A stretch of 64,000 nucleotides of DNA, from assembly GCF_013523055.1 (NCBI RefSeq), contig NZ_JAAMQM010000029.1:1-64000 (forward strand), read 5' to 3'. The first letter of the stretch is position 1; each line of letters starts with the position of its first letter. The notes under the pieces are model-generated. The model worked only from the letters and a program-made list of their open reading frames with translations, searched no databases and was not told where the DNA came from. The position numbers and the translations under genes are program-made. Source of the stretch: Pseudomonas capeferrum. Its GTDB lineage: Bacteria > Pseudomonadota > Gammaproteobacteria > Pseudomonadales > Pseudomonadaceae. Shown one piece after another: positions 51,372-58,104 of the stretch.

Positions 51372-51380
51372 TGTTGTTGT
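51372..51380 (-). promoter_or_regulatory. A-rich CA motif at the kstD start codon
   Basis: The minus strand reads ACAACAACA immediately before ATG. No good Shine-Dalgarno sequence is visible next to it, so initiation here could depend on and be blocked at this A-rich run. Confidence 0.4.
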
Positions 51381-51470
51381 GCCATTCGCTAAGGTCAGGG
51401 AGATGCCGCCACGCCATTGCGCGGCCGCTGGCGGCGTGCACTCCATGATCGGCGCTGGTCGGCTGGCGCT

Positions 51471-51489
51471 CATCGTCAAAGCGGACTAG
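51471..51489 (-). promoter_or_regulatory. Putative regulon operator upstream of kstD
   Basis: Read toward the gene: CTAGTCCGCTTTGACGATG, 99 bases before the start at 51371. It is identical over 19 bases to the hsaA site at 7230-7248. Confidence 0.7.
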
Positions 51490-51559
51490 TCGTCTTTACG
51501 GCTGATCCGAGCATTCGAATCAGCCACCCACGCCACCAGGTGAGTCGGTCGATGATTGC

Positions 51560-53131
51560 CTAGAGCATGGCGCGCCGTGCGGCCCAGGGACGGTCCTGTT
51601 CGAGCTGGCTGGCCAGACGCAGCAGCACATCCTCGCCACCCAGTCGGGCAGTGAACAGCATGCCCACCGGCAGGCCGTTGTCGCTTTGGCCCAGTGGCAA
51701 GGAAATAGCCGGTTGGCCACTGACGTTGGCCAGGACGGTGAAACCTGCGCTGCCCATCGCCCGTTGGGCATAGCTGTCCCATGGCTGGTCGAGGCTTAGC
51801 TGACCCAGCTCGGGGGTGAGGTTGGCAGTGACCGGCGAGAGGATCACATCGAAGCGCTCGAAGGGTTGCTCCATGGCCGCGCCGATCCGCTCGAAACTTT
51901 GCCGGGCCCGGTACAAGCCCTCTCCGGTAGTCGCTTTGGCGCGTTCGAGGACGACCTGGGTGATCTGCTCCAGATCCTGCGCGTTGGCCGCGCGCCCCAT
52001 TGCTTGTTCGCGTTCGTGCACCAGGTTCGACAACGCTGTACCGATCACCGTGCCATGGGCACCGAAGAGTTCGCGAGGGTCTACGCCCAGCTTCAGCTCC
52101 TCGACCTCATGACCCAGGCCGGTCAGCTGCTTGATGGTCTGCTCCAGGGTCGCGGCCACCGCTGCATCGAGCGGCGCACCGGTCAGGGACTGGCGCACCA
52201 CGGCTACGCGCAAGCTGCCCGGGTCGCGGCGCAGTTCCTCGACGTAGGCGCGTGCCAAGGGCGCGCTCCAGTAGGCGCTGCCCGCCTCGTGACCCTGCCC
52301 CGCGTCGAGAAACAATGCGGTATCGCGGACACTGCGCGACACCACATTGCCTACGCTGGCCCCGAACCAGCCCTCGAAATGGCCGGGTCCGCTCGGTGTG
52401 CGGTAGCGGCTGGGCTTGAGCCCCACCAGGCCGCAGTACGAGGCCGGGATGCGGATCGAGCCGCCGCCATCGGTGGCATGTGCCACAGGGACTATCCCCG
52501 CCGCCACTGCCGCGGCCGCGCCGCCCGAGGATCCCCCCGCGCTCATGGCCAGGTTCCAGGGATTGCGGGTCTGCCCCCAGAGCAACGATTCGGTGGTCGT
52601 GGTCAGGCCGAACTCCGGACAGGTGGTCTTGCCGAACGGTACCGCTCCAGCCTGCTCGTAGCGGGCGATCAGGGTGCTGGTGCGAGGCGCGGGCGGAGCG
52701 TCGCGGAACAGCCTGCTGCCGTTGCTGGTCGGCGTACCTTGCAAGTAGGTGTTGAGGTCCTTGAGCAGGATCGGCACGCCGGCCAACGCGCCCTGAGCGC
52801 CATGACCGGCGCTGCGGCGCTGGGCCAGCAAGGTCCGCGCGTATTCCTCGTGCAGCATGTTGACGGCCTTGACCTGCGGATTGACCGCGGCGCAGCGGGC
52901 CAGGGCCGCTGCCAGCAGGTCCTCGCCACTGAGGCTGCCGGCACGTACCGCCTCGGCCATGGCCCAGGCATCCAGGCCTTGATAGTCGGTGGCTGACACC
53001 CCGGCCGCACGGGCCTCGGCGAAGCGGCCGAGCAGCCCGGCCCCCACGACGATGGCGCCGGCCTTGAGCACACTGCGTCTTGGCCAAGTGGTCGGGGTAT
53101 CGGTGTTCGGTGTGTGCTGATCGATCTGCAT
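51560..53131 (-). CDS. Tat-exported amidase-signature hydrolase, candidate bile-salt amidase
   Basis: The 523-residue protein begins with a twin-arginine signal ([18 protein letters not shown], residues 18-35). It carries the amidase-signature triad: Lys124 in GVPILLKDL, cis-Ser about 201 in GGSSGG, and nucleophile Ser225 in DGGGSIRIP. An exported amidase in a bile-acid cluster suggests periplasmic hydrolysis of glycine or taurine conjugates. This is inference; other amides are possible. It lies 41 bases after the aldehyde dehydrogenase gene on the same strand, and its leader has AACACAACGACAAAC. The start at 53131 is decided by the position of the Tat motif. Confidence 0.86.
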   Translation of the reverse strand: MQIDQHTPNTDTPTTWPRRSVLKAGAIVVGAGLLGRFAEARAAGVSATDYQGLDAWAMAEAVRAGSLSGEDLLAAALARCAAVNPQVKAVNMLHEEYARTLLAQRRSAGHGAQGALAGVPILLKDLNTYLQGTPTSNGSRLFRDAPPAPRTSTLIARYEQAGAVPFGKTTCPEFGLTTTTESLLWGQTRNPWNLAMSAGGSSGGAAAAVAAGIVPVAHATDGGGSIRIPASYCGLVGLKPSRYRTPSGPGHFEGWFGASVGNVVSRSVRDTALFLDAGQGHEAGSAYWSAPLARAYVEELRRDPGSLRVAVVRQSLTGAPLDAAVAATLEQTIKQLTGLGHEVEELKLGVDPRELFGAHGTVIGTALSNLVHEREQAMGRAANAQDLEQITQVVLERAKATTGEGLYRARQSFERIGAAMEQPFERFDVILSPVTANLTPELGQLSLDQPWDSYAQRAMGSAGFTVLANVSGQPAISLPLGQSDNGLPVGMLFTARLGGEDVLLRLASQLEQDRPWAARRAML

Positions 53132-53172
53132 GGGAATGGGCGCGTCCTGTTTGTCGTTGTGTTGAATGTAGG

Positions 53173-54609
53173 TCAGTCGCGGGTGACCTGGGCCAGCATG
53201 GCGGCGAGGAAGTGTTCGCCATAGGGCGGCAGCAGGCCCCACTCGCGGCGTGGATCGTGCGCTGGAGCCTGGAATACCGTGCGCAGGTGACTGAATTCCA
53301 GAAACCCCTCGCGCCCGTGATAATGACCCATGCCGGAGGCGCCGATCCCGCCGAATGGGGCATCGTGCAGAGCGGCATGCATCATCACCTCATTGAGCGT
53401 CACGCCGCCGGACAGCGTATGGTCGAGGACCTGTCGCTGCTCCTGCGCATCATCACCGAAGTAGTACAGCGCCAGGGGCCGTGGCCGCGCATTGATCTGG
53501 GCAATGACCTCCTCGAGTGTCTCGTAGGTCAGCACCACCAGGGCCGGGCCGAAAATCTCTTCCTGCAGGATCCGAGCCTCTTGAGGTGGATCGATGACGA
53601 CCCGTAACGGCCGACGCCGGTCTTCGTTTTCGACGATACATTCTTCGGGCAGTGATTCGATGCGGGCACCCAGCGCCTGCGCCTGCTGCACCAATCCCTC
53701 GACCCGCGCCAGGTGGCGCGCGTTGACCACGGCCACCACATCCGGGTTGCCTGCCACCGTCGGATTGAGATCACCGTAGGCAGCGCTCAATGCATCGATG
53801 AAGGCTTGCAGCGAAGCCTCGGGCACGTAGACCAGATCCGGGCTGATGCAGATCTGCCCGCCATTGGTGGCCTTGGCCACCGCGATACTGAAGGCAGCCT
53901 TGCCCAGGTCGGCGCCGCGAGACAGGATCACCGGCGACTTGCCCCCCAGCTCCAGTGTCACCGGCACCAGGTTTTGCGCGGCGTTGCGCATGACCGAGCG
54001 ACCTATGGCCGTGCCGCCGGTGAACACCAGATGATCGAATGGCTGGGCCGTGAAGGCTTCGGCGAGGTCGGCGCCGCCGGTTACCACAGCTACGTCCAAT
54101 GGGTCCAGGTGCTCGGCGCACAGTTCGGCGACCAGCGCGGCGGTGCGTGGCAGCACCTCCGACGGCTTGAGGATCGCCCGGTTGCCCGCCGCCAAGGCCG
54201 ATGCCAGCGGGCTGAACAAGGTATACAACGGCGCGTTCCAGGTGCCGATGATGCCCACCGAGCCCTTGGGCTGGTAACGAATCCAGGCCTTGGCCCCGAG
54301 CTGATCATAGGGTGCGAATGGTGGGCGCGACTCGTCTCGCATCCAGCCCTGCAGATGATCCCTGGCGTGCTTGAGGCTTGCCAGGGCGCCAAGCACGTCG
54401 TTCATCAGGGTGAAACCCGCGGGTCGACCGCCGAAATCCTGGTCGATGGCCTCGGTGAGCGCGCCATGGTGATCCACCAGCAGGTCGATCACTCGCTGGA
54501 GGCGCTGGCGACGAGTGTCGGCATCTACCGCGCCCTCGGCGATGAAGGCGCGTTTTTGCCGCGTTAACAGGTCGCTGAGCGCCTGGACCGATGACGGAGC
54601 TGGATGCAT
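53173..54609 (-). CDS. Steroid-aldehyde dehydrogenase-like (coniferyl aldehyde dehydrogenase family)
   Basis: The 478-residue enzyme has Asn125 (TWNAP), GGTAIGRSVM, Glu220 in TLELGGKSP and the catalytic Cys254 in GQICISPD, all intact. It belongs to the coniferyl-aldehyde-dehydrogenase-like branch, the same branch as Sad of cholate-degrading Pseudomonas. Sad oxidises the C22 aldehyde left by the first aldolase cleavage. The resulting acid would then be reactivated by a CoA ligase. The ATG at 54609 follows AAGGGGAT. A perfect 18-bp palindrome (54676-54693) lies upstream, in the region divergent from the flavin reductase gene. Confidence 0.88.
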   Translation of the reverse strand: MHPAPSSVQALSDLLTRQKRAFIAEGAVDADTRRQRLQRVIDLLVDHHGALTEAIDQDFGGRPAGFTLMNDVLGALASLKHARDHLQGWMRDESRPPFAPYDQLGAKAWIRYQPKGSVGIIGTWNAPLYTLFSPLASALAAGNRAILKPSEVLPRTAALVAELCAEHLDPLDVAVVTGGADLAEAFTAQPFDHLVFTGGTAIGRSVMRNAAQNLVPVTLELGGKSPVILSRGADLGKAAFSIAVAKATNGGQICISPDLVYVPEASLQAFIDALSAAYGDLNPTVAGNPDVVAVVNARHLARVEGLVQQAQALGARIESLPEECIVENEDRRRPLRVVIDPPQEARILQEEIFGPALVVLTYETLEEVIAQINARPRPLALYYFGDDAQEQRQVLDHTLSGGVTLNEVMMHAALHDAPFGGIGASGMGHYHGREGFLEFSHLRTVFQAPAHDPRREWGLLPPYGEHFLAAMLAQVTRD

Positions 54610-54675
54610 GCGTATCCCCTTTGGTTGCGCCCCATGCGCATGGCGCCACACTAGCCATGGAACACGGCCTCGCGC

Positions 54676-54693
54676 CTCGTCCGATCGGACGAG
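54676..54693 (-). promoter_or_regulatory. Putative regulon operator upstream of aldehyde dehydrogenase
   Basis: CTCGTCCGATCGGACGAG is a perfect 18-base palindrome containing GTCC-N4-GGAC, 66 bases before the start at 54609. It is the most symmetric member of the set. Confidence 0.65.
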
Positions 54694-54708
54694 AATCGGG
54701 CGAAAGCG

Positions 54709-54727
54709 TTAGTCCGTTGAGACGATG
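54709..54727 (+). promoter_or_regulatory. Putative regulon operator upstream of flavin reductase
   Basis: TTAGTCCGTTGAGACGATG lies 59 bases before the start at 54787. Eighteen of its 19 bases match the HdhA-operon site at 8429-8447. Confidence 0.7.
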
Positions 54728-54786
54728 CAGGGCGTGCCTGGCCCACCAATACTGGCGCCACGAACACCCATCCCATGAGGCCAGCC

Positions 54787-55770
54787 ATGGCAGCACAACA
54801 CATCGGTTTCGACCCCCAGGCCTTCCGCGCGGCGCTCGGCACCTTTACCACCGGCGTCACCATCATCACCTCCCAGGCCGAGGACGGCTCGCCCGTCGGC
54901 ATCACCGCCAACAGCTTCAACTCGGTCTCGCTCGACCCGCCTCTGGTACTCTGGAGCTTGTCCAAGCAGGCGCGCAGCCTGCAGACCTTCAGCAGTGGCA
55001 AGCACTGGAACGTGCACGTGCTGTCGATCGAGCAGGAAACGCTCTCCGGCCGCTTCGCCACCCAGGGCGAGGACAAGTTCGCCGAAATCCAGCTCGACAC
55101 CGGCATCAGCGAGGCACCGCTGCTGCACGACTGCACGGCACGCTTCCAGTGCCGTACGGCGTTCCAGTACGAGGGCGGCGACCACGTGATCTTCGTCGGC
55201 GAGGTGCTGGCCTTCGACCATAGCGACCGCGCGCCGCTGGCGTTCCAGAGTGGCCAGTACGCCCTGGCCACGCGCAAGCCGCGCAGCGAACTGCGCCTGG
55301 CGACCACCCCGCCGCCGCCGGAGTGCAGCTACACCGAAGACCTGCTCGGCTACCTGCTCGGGCGTGGCCATTACCAGGTGCTCAACCTGTTGCGCCATCT
55401 GCTGAGCAACCAGCAGCTGGACGAGCAGGCGTTCTTCGTCCTTGCGGTGCTGTCGATCCGCGACAACCTGAGCCTGAAAGAAATCAATACCTTCGTCAGC
55501 TACACCGGCCATGTGGTGACCCTGGCCGGCATGCGCTTCCTCGAGCGGCAGGACCTGGTGGCGATCGAGGGCGACGCCGCGCAGCTGCGCTTCGTGCTCA
55601 CCGCCAAGGGCCGCGAGATGTCGTTGCAGCACGTGGCCCTGGCCAAGGTCGTGGAAGAAGAACTGACCGCCAAGCTTGGCGCGGCCGATGCCCAGGCGCT
55701 GAAGGTGCTGCTCAAGCGCATGATCGTGGTCAGTGACCCCGGTTTGCCGGATCTCTGGGCGCCGCGGTGA
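54787..55770 (+). CDS. Flavin reductase with MarR-like C-terminal domain (HsaB/C1-reductase type)
   Basis: Of 327 residues, about 1-165 form a short-chain flavin reductase domain (FTTGVTIITSQ, ITANSFNSVSLDPPLVLWSL). About 200-320 resemble a MarR winged helix (HLLSNQQLDEQAFFVLAVLS, then TYTGHVVTLAGMRFLERQDLV-type wing). The same fusion occurs in the C1 reductase of Acinetobacter p-hydroxyphenylacetate hydroxylase, where the MarR-like part binds the phenolic substrate and releases autoinhibition. It probably supplies reduced flavin to the HsaA-like oxygenase at 5969. The MFS gene starts within its stop codon (GTGA overlap). Confidence 0.88.
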   Translation: MAAQHIGFDPQAFRAALGTFTTGVTIITSQAEDGSPVGITANSFNSVSLDPPLVLWSLSKQARSLQTFSSGKHWNVHVLSIEQETLSGRFATQGEDKFAEIQLDTGISEAPLLHDCTARFQCRTAFQYEGGDHVIFVGEVLAFDHSDRAPLAFQSGQYALATRKPRSELRLATTPPPPECSYTEDLLGYLLGRGHYQVLNLLRHLLSNQQLDEQAFFVLAVLSIRDNLSLKEINTFVSYTGHVVTLAGMRFLERQDLVAIEGDAAQLRFVLTAKGREMSLQHVALAKVVEEELTAKLGAADAQALKVLLKRMIVVSDPGLPDLWAPR

Positions 55771-57101
55771 GCGGCGCCGTAACCAGCCTGCCCCCGGCCT
55801 CGGTCGGCTGGCGCAGTCATGGCCTGCTGTTGCTGCTGGGTGCGGTGTTCGCCGACAACTTCATCGGCCGCCAGATCCTGGCGGTGATGATCGAACCGAT
55901 CAAGGCGGAATTCGGTGTCGGCGACACTGCCCTGGGGCTCATCTCCGGCCTGGCCTTCGCGGCGGTCTACGCCGTGCTTGGCCTGCCGGCGGGACGTCTG
56001 GTGGACCGTCTGCCGCGCACCCGGCTGCTGGCCGTGGCGTGCCTGCTGTGGGCGTTGGCGACCATGGCCTGCGGGCTGGCTGGCAGTTTCCTGGCACTGG
56101 CGTTGGCGCGCATGCTGGTGGCGGTCAGCGAATCGCCGACCACGTCGGCCTCGCTGTCATTGATCGCCGACCTCTACCCACCCCAACGCCGCTCGTTCGC
56201 CATCAGTTGCTTCACGGCCGCGCCGACCTTTTCCTCGATCATCGGCCTGAGCATCGGGGCCTGGGTGGTCGAGCACCATGGCTGGCGCAATGCGTTCATC
56301 GCTCTGGGTCTGCCCGCCCTCGCCTTTTCCGTGGTCCTGGCACTGCTGGTGCGCGATCCGCAGCGCGGCCGTTGGGACTTGAGCAGCCATCCGGCGCCCA
56401 CCGCGCGGCTGGGTCTAGGCGCCGAAGCGCGCGCACTGTGGGCACTGGCACCTTACCGCTGGTTGATCCTGGCGGGCGGGCTGACGACGCTGGGCTCCTA
56501 TGCCGTGGCGATGTGGAACACCAGCTTCCTGGTGCGCTCGCATGGCCTGTCCGTGCAGGATGCGGGGATGTTGGCCGGTGTCATCTGTGGCACCGCGGCT
56601 GGCATCGGCGGGCTGTTCAGCGGCTGGTTGAGCGACCGGCTCAGCCGCCGCGCCGCGCACTGGCAGCTTTCCCTTCCGATCCTCGGTCACCTGACCGCGA
56701 TGAGCGCCCTGAGCACGTACCTGCTCTGGCCCGCCGACCCGCTGGTGTACCTGGGCAGCCTGCCAGTGCCCACGGCCATGCTCTGGTGCGCGCTCTACAG
56801 TTTCTTCGCGGTCTGGTGGGTAGCGCCGTCCTACAACCTGGTCACCCAACTGGTGGCACCGCAACGACGCGGCACCGCGATGGCCCTGCAGACCATCGTC
56901 AGCACCTTGCTCGGCGTCGGCATAGGGCCGTTGCTCACCGGTTTGGTCAGCGACCTGCTGCAACCGCTATTCGGCCAGGAGTCGCTGCGCTATGCCCTGT
57001 TGCTGGTCAGTCTGCCCGTGCTGGGCGCGGTATTGTTGCTGCTGCGCACTTCGCTGTACAACCGCGAGCAAGCCCGACTACAGGTCTTGCTCGTGAAGTG
57101 A
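55767..57101 (+). CDS. MFS transporter (paralogue of 27953-29281)
   Basis: The 444-residue protein has twelve predicted helices, with FADNFIGRQILAVMIEPIKAEF in helix 1 and GRLVDRLPRTRLLA after helix 2. The basic RxGR pattern of the loop is weaker than in the paralogue. The GTG start overlaps the flavin reductase stop by four bases, so the two are translationally coupled. A transporter coupled to the ring-hydroxylation reductase may move a seco-steroid or a shunt product, as inference. It converges with the crotonase gene, which ends at 57110. Confidence 0.87.
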   Translation: MSGAVTSLPPASVGWRSHGLLLLLGAVFADNFIGRQILAVMIEPIKAEFGVGDTALGLISGLAFAAVYAVLGLPAGRLVDRLPRTRLLAVACLLWALATMACGLAGSFLALALARMLVAVSESPTTSASLSLIADLYPPQRRSFAISCFTAAPTFSSIIGLSIGAWVVEHHGWRNAFIALGLPALAFSVVLALLVRDPQRGRWDLSSHPAPTARLGLGAEARALWALAPYRWLILAGGLTTLGSYAVAMWNTSFLVRSHGLSVQDAGMLAGVICGTAAGIGGLFSGWLSDRLSRRAAHWQLSLPILGHLTAMSALSTYLLWPADPLVYLGSLPVPTAMLWCALYSFFAVWWVAPSYNLVTQLVAPQRRGTAMALQTIVSTLLGVGIGPLLTGLVSDLLQPLFGQESLRYALLLVSLPVLGAVLLLLRTSLYNREQARLQVLLVK

Positions 57102-57109
57102 GGCACCTT

Positions 57110-57862
57110 TCAACGTGGTCGCTGCCGCTGGCCGAAAGCGGTAATGGCTGTCTGTGCCGCTTCACTCTGCAGCAACCGGGCGAATGCCTGCGCTTCCTCA
57201 TCGATGCGGGCATGCACCTCTGCCAGCCCGCCGCGCTTGAGCAGACGCTTGGTTTCGGTCACGGCCAAGGCTGGCTTCTGCGCAATCTTGCGCGCCTGGG
57301 CAAGCGCCCAGGGGAGTACTTCCGGCGCCGGCAAGATGCGGTTGACCAGGCCGGCGCTCAAGGCGAAACGGGCGTCGAAGGGGTCGCCGGTCAGCAGAAC
57401 CTCCGCGGCGCCCTGGTAACCCAGCGACCGGGGCAACAGCAGACTGCAGGCAGCCTCGGGGCACAGACCGAGGTTGATGAAGGGCAGACTGAAGCGTGCG
57501 TCGCTGGCGGCGTAGACCAGATCACAATGCAGCAGCAGGGTCGTGCCGATGCCCACCGCTACCCCGCATACGGCTGCTACCAAGGGCTTGGGGAAGGCGC
57601 TCAGGGCATGCAGGAACCGCCAGACGGGGGCTTGCGGGTCCAGGGGTGGGTCGCTGATGAAGTCATCCAGATCGTTGCCTGCGGTAAACATCGTCTCGCT
57701 GCCGCGCAGCACCACGACACGAATGTCGTCATCGCTGGCTGCCTCCTGAAGGATATCCGTCAGGGCCCGATACATCGGGATGGTAATTGCATTCTTTCTG
57801 GCTTCTCGGTTGAAGCCAACCGTGAGAACACCCGCGCAACGGGTGCTGAGAATCTCGCTCAT
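57110..57862 (-). CDS. Enoyl-CoA hydratase/isomerase family protein
   Basis: The 250-residue crotonase has MFTAGNDLDDF for the oxyanion loop and FINLGLCPEAACSLLLPRSLG with an acidic residue at the ECI2/PECI-type position. The first Glu position of hydratases (GGxxEL) reads VGIGTTLLL. With one catalytic acid it fits a delta3,delta2-enoyl-CoA isomerase better than a hydratase. The ATG at 57862 has AGAGG upstream. No convincing dyad precedes it (a weak CATCGGCAAAACGTCC occurs near 57920). It may therefore belong to the core genome beside tamB rather than to the steroid regulon. The 242 bases 57863-58104 hold no other feature I can name. Confidence 0.86.
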   Translation of the reverse strand: MSEILSTRCAGVLTVGFNREARKNAITIPMYRALTDILQEAASDDDIRVVVLRGSETMFTAGNDLDDFISDPPLDPQAPVWRFLHALSAFPKPLVAAVCGVAVGIGTTLLLHCDLVYAASDARFSLPFINLGLCPEAACSLLLPRSLGYQGAAEVLLTGDPFDARFALSAGLVNRILPAPEVLPWALAQARKIAQKPALAVTETKRLLKRGGLAEVHARIDEEAQAFARLLQSEAAQTAITAFGQRQRPR

Positions 57863-58104
57863 AGTCGCCTCTTGGTGGACAGGCTGCCGACAGTGGCACA
57901 CCAGGTATAAAGCCCGATGGTCATCGGCAAAACGTCCATTTCGAGTAGAGGGCGATATTCTTCCAGCGTTGGTCACCCTGAAGCCGAGGTTGGCGGTCCA
58001 GACACCACCAATGTCGGCACGCTTGAACGGTGGCCCCAGGTCAGGCACCCGAACGAGCCGTCGAAGCCCATGGGGTCGACGGCCCATCGCTTGAGCCTGG
58101 TGCG

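Noticed and set aside
57919-57935. CATCGGCAAAACGTCC upstream of the 57110-57862 crotonase as an operator
   Set aside because: It shares a few positions with the consensus but has neither an intact GACGATG half nor the GTC-N6-GAC dyad.
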